Source of the DNA: an uncultured Collinsella sp.
GTDB lineage: Bacteria; Actinomycetota; Coriobacteriia; Coriobacteriales; Coriobacteriaceae
Assembly: GCA_900548255.1 (NCBI GenBank)
Contig: URKH01000047.1
Span: 1-16,151, forward strand
Length of the DNA stretch: 16,151 nt
Direction: 5' to 3'
In this document: positions 1 to 6,643 of the stretch, piece after piece
Layout of the letters: every line of letters begins with the position of its first letter
How positions within the stretch are numbered: position 1 is the first letter of the stretch
Position numbers and translations under genes: made by a program
Notes under the pieces: model-generated
Told to the model about the DNA's origin: nothing
What the model saw: only the letters and a program-made list of their open reading frames with translations
Databases searched by the model: none

Positions 1-403
1 GCATGCTCGCGAAGACGACCGTCCTCTTGCCCTCCTCGCCGAGCTCGTCGAGGCCCATCTCGTCGCGCTCGAGGAGCTTCGAGACCTCCTTGTCGGCACC
101 GCAGGCGCTGGCAAGCACGCCCGAGGCCGTGTAGGGGATACCCAGGGTCTCCATGGCGCCCTGCATGGCGCCATCCTCGCCGCCGGCACCGTGCATGGCG
201 ATAAACGCCACGTCAAAGCCGCCGGTCGCCATGGTTACCATAAAGTCATCGGCGGCCGTGTCGAGCAGCTCCACCGAGGTGTAGCCGGCTTCCTTCAGTG
301 CCACCACGACGTTCTTTCCTGAATTGAGCGAGATCTCGCGCTCAGCGGAATGACCGCCCGCCAAGACCGCTACGTGCATGTTCTCTAGGCTTTTACCCGG
401 CAT
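1..403 (-). CDS. ddl: D-alanine--D-alanine ligase, N-terminal part, cut by window edge
   Basis: The 134 visible codons run off the left edge. Ddl joins two D-alanines with ATP in the cytoplasm to make the dipeptide for peptidoglycan precursors. The start of the protein reads MPGKSLENMHVAVLAGGHSA, followed by EREISLNSG, an AMHGAGGEDGAMQG block and GIPYTASGVLAS; these match the N-terminal domain of the Ddl family. I chose the ATG at 403 because AGAGGAGGAG lies just upstream; an internal ATG at 379 has no comparable site. The gene is divergent from rlmN across 85 bp. Oddity: after about residue 105 (GADKEVSKLLE) the sequence (DEMGLDELGEEGKRTVVF) no longer resembles the expected Ddl segment. It may be lineage-specific or a join error at a contig end. 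The ATP-grasp catalytic part is not visible. Confidence 0.8.
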   Translation of the reverse strand, partial: MPGKSLENMHVAVLAGGHSAEREISLNSGKNVVVALKEAGYTSVELLDTAADDFMVTMATGGFDVAFIAMHGAGGEDGAMQGAMETLGIPYTASGVLASACGADKEVSKLLERDEMGLDELGEEGKRTVVFASM

Positions 404-419
404 GGGCAGACTCCTCCTC

Positions 420-425
420 TATAAT
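420..425 (+). promoter_or_regulatory. Candidate rlmN -10 element
   Basis: A perfect TATAAT lies about 63 bp upstream of the rlmN ATG on its coding strand. No -35 of any quality is seen 16-18 bp upstream, where the ddl start lies. It may be fortuitous. Confidence 0.25.
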
Positions 426-443
426 TTCTGCAGCTGATACCAT

Positions 444-473
444 ATTGTAGCGATACCCTCTACGTTTCCCCAA
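444..473 (-). promoter_or_regulatory. Candidate ddl promoter
   Basis: On the minus strand TACAAT (444-449) matches five of six -10 positions. TTGGGG (468-473), 18 bp upstream, is a weak -35. The implied leader of about 35 nt to the ATG at 403 is reasonable. Only the -10 is convincing. Confidence 0.3.
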
Positions 474-488
474 AATCGAAAGGCTTCC

Positions 489-1541
489 ATGAATCCCAGG
501 ACTAAATCTCAGGACATTCGCGACTTGAGCCAAAACGATATTCGCGAGCTCGTGGCCGAACTTGGCCAGCCCGCCTTCCGCGCGAAGCAGCTCATCGAAT
601 GGGTCTTTGAGAAGAACGTTTGTTCGTTTGACGATATGACCAACCTTCCCAAGGCTTTCCGTGAGCAGCTTAAAGAGGCTTTTGCCTTTGATACGCCGAC
701 TGAACTCACCAAGCAGGTTTCCAAAGATGGCTCGCGCAAGTATCTGCTCGAGTACCACGATGGCATTTCCGTCGAGACTGTCGGCATGCCCCGTCGTAAC
801 AAACTTTCCGTCTGCGTTTCCACCCAGGCAGGCTGCGGCATGGGCTGCGCCTTTTGCGCTACCGGTCTCAACGGCCTCAAGCGCTCTCTGACCGCTCAAG
901 AGATCGTCGACCAGGTGCTTCATGTATCCAACGACTTTGGCGAGCGTGCCACAAGCGTTGTCTTCATGGGCCAGGGCGAGCCGTTTGCCAACTACGACGA
1001 GGTTCTCAAGGCATTGCGTATCCTCAACGACCCCGATGGTATCGGTATCGGCGCTCGTCACCTCACCGTCTCTACCAGCGGCGTTATTCCCGGTATTCGC
1101 AAATTTGCCGATATCCCCGAGCAGTTCACTCTTGCCGTTTCCCTGCATTCCGCCATCCAGTCGACGCGCAATAAGCTCATGCCCAGTGTTAAGAAATACA
1201 CGCTGCTTCGCCTTCACGAAGCGCTTCAGCTCTACACCGAGAAGACTGGCCGCCGCCCGACCTATGAGTATGCCATGATCGAAGGCGTCAACGATACGAA
1301 TCCCGAGATGCAGGCACTCTGCGACTTCTGCGAGGGAACGCTGTGCCACGTTAACCTGATTCAACTTAACGACATCGAGGGCAGCCCGCTCAAGCCGTCG
1401 CCGATTCATAAGGTTGAGGATCTTCAGCGTCGTCTTGAGTCCCGTGGCATCGAGACCACGATTCGTAACTCCCGTGGTAACGATATTGACGCCGCTTGCG
1501 GACAGCTGAAACAGCGTTTCAAAGTTCAGAAGAACGCATAG
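489..1541 (+). CDS. rlmN: 23S rRNA (adenine2503-C2)-methyltransferase / tRNA A37 methyltransferase RlmN
   Basis: This radical-SAM enzyme methylates C2 of A2503 in 23S rRNA and, in characterised homologues, A37 of some tRNAs. The 350-residue length is normal. The N-terminal accessory domain covers about residues 1-95. The CxxxCxxC iron-sulphur motif is Cys116, Cys120 and Cys123 (GCGMGCAFC), GQGEP at 161-165 is the SAM-binding stretch, and Cys337 in DAACGQL is the expected methyl-carrying cysteine; the second mechanistic Cys is the one in the 4Fe-4S-proximal family pattern. The ATG follows AAAGG at a 5-6 nt gap. It is transcribed away from ddl and converges on the parB-ytxH unit. A near-parS site and a terminator-like hairpin follow its stop. 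Long minus-strand open frames over it are shadows. Confidence 0.97.
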   Translation: MNPRTKSQDIRDLSQNDIRELVAELGQPAFRAKQLIEWVFEKNVCSFDDMTNLPKAFREQLKEAFAFDTPTELTKQVSKDGSRKYLLEYHDGISVETVGMPRRNKLSVCVSTQAGCGMGCAFCATGLNGLKRSLTAQEIVDQVLHVSNDFGERATSVVFMGQGEPFANYDEVLKALRILNDPDGIGIGARHLTVSTSGVIPGIRKFADIPEQFTLAVSLHSAIQSTRNKLMPSVKKYTLLRLHEALQLYTEKTGRRPTYEYAMIEGVNDTNPEMQALCDFCEGTLCHVNLIQLNDIEGSPLKPSPIHKVEDLQRRLESRGIETTIRNSRGNDIDAACGQLKQRFKVQKNA

Positions 1542-1559
1542 GGGAGTCACACTCCAAAA

Positions 1560-1575
1560 CGTTTCATGTGAAACA
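1560..1575. promoter_or_regulatory. parS: Near-consensus parS site downstream of rlmN
   Basis: CGTTTCATGTGAAACA matches the ParB-binding consensus TGTTTCACGTGAAACA at 14 of 16 positions; the core GTTTC and GAAAC arms are intact. It sits 18 bp after the rlmN stop and about 0.4 kb beyond the distal end of the parB gene. The known tolerance of ParB for such variants makes binding plausible, but it is inferred. Confidence 0.7.
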
Positions 1576-1580
1576 TCGAA

Positions 1581-1625
1581 CGGCCCCTGTTGCAGGATAT
1601 GCAACCGGGGTCGTTTCATTTATTG
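1581..1625 (+). terminator. rlmN terminator
   Basis: CGGCCCCTGTTGC (1581-1593) pairs with GCAACCGGGGTCG (1601-1613), a 13-bp stem with one wobble and one mismatch, around a 7-nt loop. It is followed by a moderately T-rich TTTCATTTATT. It lies 40 bp past the rlmN stop, a normal place for an intrinsic terminator. Confidence 0.7.
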
Positions 1626-1675
1626 ACCTTAATTTTGAATCAGCTGCTACCTGTCCCATTTTTACGGCCAAAATA

Positions 1676-1711
1676 AGGGGTCCTTGTCTCATGAATCAGA
1701 CAAGGACCCCT
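1676..1711 (-). terminator. Terminator of the rsmG-parAB-ytxH unit
   Basis: AGGGGTCCTTGTCT (1676-1689) and AGACAAGGACCCCT (1698-1711) form a perfect 14-bp stem with an 8-nt loop. On the minus strand it is followed by TTATTTTG. It lies about 30 bp beyond the stop of the small membrane-protein gene. A short T-run on the plus side is weaker, so it may also stop rlmN read-through. Confidence 0.85.
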
Positions 1712-1731
1712 CAAAATTTGCTGAGTAATTG

Positions 1732-1743
1732 TTAGGTACCTAA
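1732..1743. repeat. 12-bp palindrome TTAGGTACCTAA, copy 1
   Basis: A perfect palindrome that overlaps the TAG stop codon of the ytxH-like gene. The same 12 bp, and on the minus strand a shared following C, recur at 5236-5247. Function unknown. Confidence 0.9.
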
Positions 1744-1994
1744 TAGCCTACATTTTCCCATTGGTTGCTGACCCAACCTTGATTAATCTTGGGATTCTTC
1801 GTTACTTGAGCAGTACGCATGGCAACATCTTCTGTCATAACATCCATTTTCTTTTTGGAAGTATCGACGATATCTTGCGCGCTACGAAGCAAACGACCTC
1901 GAAGTTCATCGTCTGTCGCGATCCTATAGCCAGCAAAGGCACCAGCCGCGACAGTCGTCACCAATGCAATCGCTGTTAAAATCTTATTCCTCAT
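1740..1994 (-). CDS. Small YtxH-like membrane protein
   Basis: The predicted protein has 84 residues. One hydrophobic segment at about residues 5-23 (ILTAIALVTTVAAGAFAGY) follows a basic MRNK start, suggesting a single membrane anchor with the rest, a charged probably helical stretch (28-65) and a Trp/Asn-rich tail, in the cytoplasm or cell-wall space. This layout is that of YtxH-domain proteins, whose role is poorly defined. I chose the ATG at 1994 because a perfect AAGGAGG lies 5 nt upstream; an in-frame ATG at 2012 lacks this. The gene overlaps the end of parB by 11 bp, so the two are probably translationally coupled. A link to chromosome segregation is inference from position only. Confidence 0.75.
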   Translation of the reverse strand: MRNKILTAIALVTTVAAGAFAGYRIATDDELRGRLLRSAQDIVDTSKKKMDVMTEDVAMRTAQVTKNPKINQGWVSNQWENVGY

Positions 1995-2889
1995 CTTGGC
2001 CTCCTTGATCAAACTGAATCATTTCGCCAAGAATACGAGAGAGCTCTTCCTCGTCTTTAAACTCAATCTCAATCTTATTCTTTCCACGCGAGCTCTTCAC
2101 ACGCACGTTGGTATTAAAAACCTGACGAAGCACGCGGGCAACCTTTTTAAAAGACTGAGGCGTTGCAGGCCTCGGCGTCTTAGGTGTCTCTCCGGCAGAA
2201 AACAACGGAGCAAGATTTTCTGTCGCTCTTACGGAAAGGCCCTCTGTAACAACTTTCTCTGCAAGTCGAATACGCGCGTCCTCATAGGGAACTGCAAGAA
2301 TCGCACGTGCATGACCAGCAGTAAGTTTGCCCTCAAAAATCATCTGCTGAACTACTTCGGGGAGATCGAGAAGACGCAGCGAGTTTGTAATTGCAGAGCG
2401 TGACTTGCTTACTGCCTTCGACAATGCCTCCTGGGTCATCCCGCTGGCATCAATGAGTTGGCGATAGCCCTTAGCCTCTTCGACGGGATTCAGATCAGAA
2501 CGCTGAAGGTTTTCGATAAGAGCAAGAGCCAGCATCTCTTCATCATTTACCTCTTTAATGATGACTGGCAATTCTTCAAGGCCAGCAAGCTTTGACGCCT
2601 GGTAACGACGCTCACCAGCGATGATCTCATAGCCGTTTCCATGCTTGCGAACCAAAAGCGGCTGCAAAACGCCATGTTCTTGGATTGACTCGCTCAACTC
2701 GCGAAGTTCAGTTTCGTTAAAGTGAATTCGCGGCTGATTAGGGTTGGGAACGATATCCTCAATAGGTAGTTTTGTTTCAGATGCGGCATTTGAAGCCGAT
2801 GCAGCCGAACCGCCGGTCTCATACTCGGCCTCTGAGACCAAAGCATTGAGTCCACGTCCCAATCCGCCACGTTTCTTTACACTAGGCAC
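1984..2889 (-). CDS. parB: Chromosome-partitioning protein ParB (CTP-dependent parS clamp)
   Basis: ParB loads at parS sites, spreads as a CTP-dependent sliding clamp and recruits SMC; it also stimulates the ParA ATPase. The 301-residue protein has the N-terminal GGLGRGLNAL ParA-contact motif (8-17), the ParB/Srx-like CTPase domain (about 41-130) with GERRYQA at 92-98 and ENLQR at 126-130, a helix-turn-helix (about 151-176) and a C-terminal dimerisation region (about 245-290). The start is GTG, preceded by AGAGGTG, and overlaps the parA stop by 8 bp. Its likely targets, three perfect parS sites, lie just upstream of parA. Identity is secure. Confidence 0.97.
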   Translation of the reverse strand: MPSVKKRGGLGRGLNALVSEAEYETGGSAASASNAASETKLPIEDIVPNPNQPRIHFNETELRELSESIQEHGVLQPLLVRKHGNGYEIIAGERRYQASKLAGLEELPVIIKEVNDEEMLALALIENLQRSDLNPVEEAKGYRQLIDASGMTQEALSKAVSKSRSAITNSLRLLDLPEVVQQMIFEGKLTAGHARAILAVPYEDARIRLAEKVVTEGLSVRATENLAPLFSAGETPKTPRPATPQSFKKVARVLRQVFNTNVRVKSSRGKNKIEIEFKDEEELSRILGEMIQFDQGGQDEE

Positions 2890-3682
2890 GCTTGATCACC
2901 TCTTTTGCAAGGTTCATATATGCTTTTGCACCCTTATTTTGAGGTGCATAGGTAATTACCGGTTCTCCAAAAGACGGAGCTTCGGAGATTTTAACCGTAC
3001 GGGGGATTAGCGTCTTAAACGCCTTATCACCAAAGTACGATTGAACCTCCTCAACAACCTGATTCGATAGTGAAGTACGCGAGTCATACATGGTCATAAG
3101 CACACCATAGGTGTCTAAGCCCTTGTTCAGCCGTGATTTGACCATCTTCATTGACTCAAGCAGCTTCGTAACGCCCTCGAGTGCGTAATATTCGCACTGG
3201 ATCGGAATCAAAACGCTGTCTGCTGCGGTCAAAGCGTTGATAGTAAGCAGGCCGAGCGAAGGAGGACAGTCAATGAAAATAAAGTCAAACTCGTCCTGAA
3301 TCGGCTCAAGCAAATCTTTGAGGCGGGTTTCACGAGCAATTGCGCTTACGAGCTCAATTTCGGCACCTGCAAGTTGAATTGTAGCCGGAATAACGAATAC
3401 CTTTTTACAATTTGTATCAAGAACAAGCGATTCTGCCGGCACATCATTCAACAATGCATCATAGATGCAGTGATCAAGGTCTTCTTTTTCAATTCCGAAT
3501 CCACTGGTGCTGTTTCCCTGCGGATCAAAATCGACAATCAGTGTCTTACGACCCTGCTCACCCAGTGCTGCTGCAAGGTTTACAGCCGTCGTTGACTTAC
3601 CGACGCCGCCTTTTTGATTGATGATTGCAATGATACGCGTGTCTTTTGCGCTCTTAGAACGCTTAACGTCGCGAAATCCCAC
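2882..3682 (-). CDS. parA: Chromosome-partitioning ATPase ParA (Soj)
   Basis: ParA is a deviant-Walker ATPase that binds DNA nonspecifically as an ATP dimer and moves ParB-parS complexes; in some bacteria it also regulates DnaA. The 266-residue protein has the deviant Walker A KGGVGKST (24-31) with its signature lysine, DFDPQGN (51-57) and Walker B FIFIDCPP (134-141). It is the short chromosomal form without an N-terminal DNA-binding extension beyond some 15 residues. The start is GTG, preceded by AGGAGG at a 4-5 nt gap. It overlaps parB and follows three parS sites, so ParB may influence its own expression; that is inference. Confidence 0.97.
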   Translation of the reverse strand: MGFRDVKRSKSAKDTRIIAIINQKGGVGKSTTAVNLAAALGEQGRKTLIVDFDPQGNSTSGFGIEKEDLDHCIYDALLNDVPAESLVLDTNCKKVFVIPATIQLAGAEIELVSAIARETRLKDLLEPIQDEFDFIFIDCPPSLGLLTINALTAADSVLIPIQCEYYALEGVTKLLESMKMVKSRLNKGLDTYGVLMTMYDSRTSLSNQVVEEVQSYFGDKAFKTLIPRTVKISEAPSFGEPVITYAPQNKGAKAYMNLAKEVIKRA

Positions 3683-3721
3683 GGTCCCTCCTGGTGTGTA
3701 TTAAAGCTGTCAAACGGAGGA

Positions 3722-3737
3722 TGTTTCACGTGAAACA
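3722..3737. promoter_or_regulatory. parS: parS site 1 (perfect)
   Basis: TGTTTCACGTGAAACA, an exact 16-bp match to the bacterial ParB-binding consensus, 40 bp upstream of the parA GTG. Confidence 0.97.
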
Positions 3738-3760
3738 TTCCGAATCGATATCAACCGCCA

Positions 3761-3776
3761 TGTTTCACGTGAAACA
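3761..3776. promoter_or_regulatory. parS: parS site 2 (perfect)
   Basis: A second exact copy of TGTTTCACGTGAAACA. Its start is exactly 39 bp from that of site 1. Confidence 0.97.
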
Positions 3777-3799
3777 CTGCAAGTTGTTAGTATCCATTA

Positions 3800-3815
3800 T
3801 GTTTCACGTGAAACA
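3800..3815. promoter_or_regulatory. parS: parS site 3 (perfect)
   Basis: A third exact copy, again 39 bp from the previous one. It ends 1 bp before the rsmG stop codon. Confidence 0.97.
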
Positions 3816-3816
3816 T

Positions 3817-4554
3817 CTAGGCAAGCGGATTCTTCTTTGCCACGCCATTTGCACGAGGCAATGAGACAGATGCTGGATGACTCTTCTTAAGAACAATGAA
3901 CTCCCTGTGACCCAAGCCTTCAGGCAAATCAATTGCGTCATTCAGAAGCAAAGTGAAGCCGCAAATCTTAGCTGCTGACATGCCGGAAGCAAGCTCCTCA
4001 TCCGAAGGATTGCCCTTGGTTATAACAAATAGCCCTCCATCCTTCAGATACGGAGCCGCATACTCAACAAGAATCGGTAGAGGGGCCAGTGCGCGGGCGG
4101 TTACAACAGAGAACTGCTTCTTATGGCTTCGAGCATATTCTTCAAGACGATCATGAACCGCATGAGCATGTTTCAATCCAAGAGCATGGACAAAGGAATT
4201 AACCGCATCAACCTTCTTGCCAACAGAGTCAATATAAGTAGCTTTACGATGCGTGGTTATGGTTAATGGAATACCAGGGAAGCCCGCACCTGTTCCCATA
4301 TCGAGCAAAGCTCCCTCAGGAGCCTTGTTGATATAGGGGAGCAAAACAAGTGAGTCGAGGATATGAAGTACTGCAGCATCTTCTACGTTAAGAATACGGG
4401 TGAGATTGGTTGTCTTATTTGTTTCTAGAACCAAATCCAAATGCTGAATACATTTCCTCAGCTCAACATCAGTTACGCCCAAGGAATACTCTTTGCAATA
4501 GGAAGTTAGACGACTCAACATCTCGTCAGCCTGCTGATTAGTAAGTACTAACAA
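3817..4554 (-). CDS. rsmG: 16S rRNA (guanine527-N7)-methyltransferase RsmG
   Basis: RsmG methylates N7 of G527 in 16S rRNA using SAM; loss gives low-level streptomycin resistance in many species. The 245-residue protein carries NKTTNLTRI (46-54), HILDSL (64-69), the SAM loop LLDMGTGAGFPGIPL (83-97), VTARALAPL (151-159) and the C-terminal basic Pro-rich tail typical of the family. The family usually has DVGSGAGFPG; DMGTGAGFPG here is a mild variant. I chose the TTG at 4554 because AAAGGAG lies 6 nt upstream; a TTG at 4602 extends the frame by 16 codons but lies inside the T-tract of the jag terminator and has no site. rsmG stands between that terminator and parS-parA. Confidence 0.93.
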   Translation of the reverse strand: MLVLTNQQADEMLSRLTSYCKEYSLGVTDVELRKCIQHLDLVLETNKTTNLTRILNVEDAAVLHILDSLVLLPYINKAPEGALLDMGTGAGFPGIPLTITTHRKATYIDSVGKKVDAVNSFVHALGLKHAHAVHDRLEEYARSHKKQFSVVTARALAPLPILVEYAAPYLKDGGLFVITKGNPSDEELASGMSAAKICGFTLLLNDAIDLPEGLGHREFIVLKKSHPASVSLPRANGVAKKNPLA

Positions 4555-4600
4555 CGAAAGCTCCTTTCTGACAAAAATCAGTGTATCGAGAACTTTTGAC

Positions 4601-4632
4601 AAAAAAAGGGGACGTGGAAACCACGTCCCCTT
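4601..4632 (-). terminator. Intrinsic terminator after khpB/jag
   Basis: GGGGACGTGG (4608-4617) and CCACGTCCCC (4621-4630) form a perfect 10-bp GC-rich stem with a 3-nt loop. On the minus strand it is followed by seven T residues (4607-4601). It lies about 20 bp beyond the jag stop and separates that operon from rsmG. Confidence 0.95.
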
Positions 4633-4650
4633 AGCATAAGCTCGAGTAGA

Positions 4651-5220
4651 TTATCGAGCAACAATCACCACATGGCGATCAGGGTCAGAACCCTCAGAAT
4701 GAGTATCGACTGCATCGTTGCCACGAAGTGCAATGTGAACCAGTCGGCGCTCGTAGGCATTCATGGGCGGAAGCGAAACACTCTTATGAGTGCGGATGGC
4801 ACGCTCGGCAGCAGACTGAGCCATGGAGGCGACCTTATCCTGACGGCGACTCTTGTATCCCTCGACGTCCACTACAACCGGATACCTAAAGCCAAGCTTG
4901 CGGCTCACCAGCAAAGAGAACATAACCTGAAGAGCATCAAGAGTGCGACCATGACGGCCGATGAGAACAGCAAGGTCGGGAGCCGTTACATCCAAAATCA
5001 GCTCACCCTCGTCGCCCTCATACTCATCGATAGGAGAGTTGGCGGCATCGAAGTGCGAAAGGATGGAACGCAGGATGGAAATCGCAACATCGGCAATGGT
5101 GTCGAGCTCCTCATCGGTCAGCTCTTCACCAGCCTTGTAGCGCTGTGCAATCTCGGGATAATCGCCCGCGACCTGCGGGGCAACCTCCTCAAGCATATCC
5201 TCGATGATCTCTTCAGACAT
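4651..5220 (-). CDS. khpB: KH/R3H RNA-binding protein KhpB (Jag, SpoIIIJ-associated)
   Basis: KhpB (also called Jag or EloR) is a cytoplasmic RNA-binding protein that in Gram-positive bacteria works with KhpA in cell elongation control; here it follows yidC as in many genomes. In 189 residues there is an acidic N-terminal helical region (1-60), a KH domain with the IGRHG loop at 87-91 and an R3H domain with ERRLVH at 157-162. The Jag-N domain of some homologues is not evident. I chose the ATG at 5220, preceded by GGAG; the frame extends four codons to a TTG. The palindrome at 5236-5247 lies just upstream. Identity is well supported by the domain pair and position. Confidence 0.93.
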   Translation of the reverse strand: MSEEIIEDMLEEVAPQVAGDYPEIAQRYKAGEELTDEELDTIADVAISILRSILSHFDAANSPIDEYEGDEGELILDVTAPDLAVLIGRHGRTLDALQVMFSLLVSRKLGFRYPVVVDVEGYKSRRQDKVASMAQSAAERAIRTHKSVSLPPMNAYERRLVHIALRGNDAVDTHSEGSDPDRHVVIVAR

Positions 5221-5235
5221 AACGTACTCCAAAAG

Positions 5236-5247
5236 TTAGGTACCTAA
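5236..5247. repeat. 12-bp palindrome TTAGGTACCTAA, copy 2
   Basis: An exact copy of the palindrome at 1732-1743, in the short gap between yidC and khpB. Read on the minus strand both copies continue with C and are preceded by a T-rich stretch. Confidence 0.9.
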
Positions 5248-5264
5248 ATAAGATTGATATCCCA

Positions 5265-6035
5265 CTACTTCTTCTTGTGCGGGCGCGGCTTCTTCTCGCG
5301 ACGAGTGACCTCAACCTGCAGCGGAGCGTTCTTAAGACGCTCCTCCTCATCGGCCTTCGCCTTGTCGATGACCTTCTGCGTCACAAAAATCTGCTGGATA
5401 ACCTGCCAAGCAGACGAGACGTCGTAGTACAGCAGAACACCAACGGGAAGGCTCCAGCCCATCCAAAGCATCATGACCGTCATGACAACGGCCATCATAC
5501 GCATGCTCTGAGCCTGCTGGCCGGTCTGGTTGCGCGACATATAGAGCTGCGGAATCAGGGTCAGGACGGCAAACAGGATCAGGCAAACCAGCGCAGGCAG
5601 TGCAACCATAAAGCCATCGGCAAAGGAAGCGCTCGGCGTGGTGGTCAGGTCGGGCAGGATGTTGAAGAACGAGAACGTGCCGTCGTTAAAGTACTGCGGC
5701 AGGTTGCGCAGCAATGTAAACAGGGCGAACAGGATAGGCATCTGAATCAGCAGCGGCAGACAGCCAGCCATGGGGTTGAACTTGTTCTCGCTGTAGAACT
5801 TCTGCATCTCCTCGGCCTGACGCTGGGGATCGTCGGCATAGCGCTCCTGGATCTCGAGCATCTTGGGCTGCAGCACCTGCATGCGAGCCGTCGACTTGGT
5901 CGACTTGAGCATAAGCGGCGTCAGCAGCAGACGGATGATGACCACCAGAATGATGATGGACAGGCCCCAGTCGACCGCAAAGGTCTGGATGAGCTTGAGC
6001 AGCTCGAAAAGGATGTTAACGATCCAATCCCACAT
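5265..6035 (-). CDS. yidC: Membrane protein insertase YidC/OxaA
   Basis: YidC inserts and folds membrane proteins, alone or with SecYEG. The 256-residue protein is the short Gram-positive/actinobacterial form lacking the large periplasmic domain. Membrane segments are visible at about 22-42, 92-112, 143-165 and 180-205. Arg35 in IIRLLLTPL is the conserved groove arginine. The C terminus is basic (REKKPRPHKKK), as in forms that contact ribosomes. No lipoprotein cysteine is seen at the N terminus. I chose the ATG at 6035, preceded by CGGAGG at an 8-nt gap; the frame extends 15 codons further without a ribosome site. It lies 28 bp after yidD, so co-expression is expected. Confidence 0.95.
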   Translation of the reverse strand: MWDWIVNILFELLKLIQTFAVDWGLSIIILVVIIRLLLTPLMLKSTKSTARMQVLQPKMLEIQERYADDPQRQAEEMQKFYSENKFNPMAGCLPLLIQMPILFALFTLLRNLPQYFNDGTFSFFNILPDLTTTPSASFADGFMVALPALVCLILFAVLTLIPQLYMSRNQTGQQAQSMRMMAVVMTVMMLWMGWSLPVGVLLYYDVSSAWQVIQQIFVTQKVIDKAKADEEERLKNAPLQVEVTRREKKPRPHKKK

Positions 6036-6063
6036 GTAAGTTTCCTCCGATAGCGAGTGCCCG

Positions 6064-6288
6064 CTAGGGCACAGGGTCATAACCGCCGACGTGCAGGGGA
6101 TTGCAGCGAGCGATGCGCCTCACGGCAAGCCAGCAGCCTCTCAAAACACCGTGCTTCTCAATCGCCTGGATGGCGTATTGCGAGCACGTTGGGTAATAAA
6201 TGCAGGCGTCAGGCAATAAGGGCGAAATAACCTGTTGATATATGCGAATAGGAGCGATGGCAACACGTCGCAAAACGTGATTGCTCAT
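6064..6288 (-). CDS. yidD: Membrane protein insertion efficiency factor YidD
   Basis: This small protein of 74 residues assists YidC-dependent membrane insertion. The sequence shows the family pattern: IYQQVISPLL, YYPTCSQYA with its cysteines at 29 and 35, IEKHGVLRG, and RCNP.HVGGYDPVP at the end. Its ATG overlaps the rnpA stop by 4 bp (ATGA), and GGGGAGGAGC precedes it, so translation is probably coupled. Confidence 0.95.
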   Translation of the reverse strand: MSNHVLRRVAIAPIRIYQQVISPLLPDACIYYPTCSQYAIQAIEKHGVLRGCWLAVRRIARCNPLHVGGYDPVP

Positions 6289-6623
6289 CGCTCCTCCCCG
6301 GCAACGCCGGCGCGCTTCATAAGCGAACGCAACGCCTTGTCCATCTCCTGCGGCGAGGAAACCCTAGTCTTGGGAGTTGCAAACAAGATGATGTCATAAC
6401 CCGCAACGGGAAATCCGCAGCTGCGGGCGGCCTCGCGCATCACACGCTTAGATCGGTTGCGCACGACGGCACAACCGAGTCGCTTAGCACCAACGAAGGC
6501 GACCCTTCCGGAGTCGCCTTCGCCAACCGATTCACATATGGTCATTCGAATCAGAGGGTGATTGAAACGACGCCCCTGACTGAACACATGCTCGAAATCT
6601 TGCCGAGACTTAATAGTCTTCAT
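6285..6623 (-). CDS. rnpA: Ribonuclease P protein component RnpA
   Basis: RnpA binds the RNase P RNA and helps remove 5' leaders from pre-tRNAs. The 112-residue length and the conserved basic AVVRNRSKRVMREA helix (52-65) that contacts the RNA identify it, together with YDIILFA near the end. The ATG at 6623 lacks a strong Shine-Dalgarno sequence, which may reflect reliance on translation of rpmH 20 bp upstream; that is inference. It forms part of the rpmH-rnpA-yidD-yidC-khpB operon found widely at bacterial origins. Confidence 0.96.
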   Translation of the reverse strand: MKTIKSRQDFEHVFSQGRRFNHPLIRMTICESVGEGDSGRVAFVGAKRLGCAVVRNRSKRVMREAARSCGFPVAGYDIILFATPKTRVSSPQEMDKALRSLMKRAGVAGEER

Positions 6624-6643
6624 GCGAGATGTGTGTATCGCTG

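Noticed and set aside
393..1619. 408-codon open frame opposite rlmN
   Set aside because: It lies against the whole certain rlmN gene, with no domain and an arbitrary start.
3320..3340. GTTTCACGAGCAA in parA as a parS site
   Set aside because: Only the left half matches; the right arm GAAAC is missing.
3697..3709. TTGACA upstream of parA as a promoter -35
   Set aside because: A -10 at the proper distance would fall in the parA ribosome site, and none is seen there.
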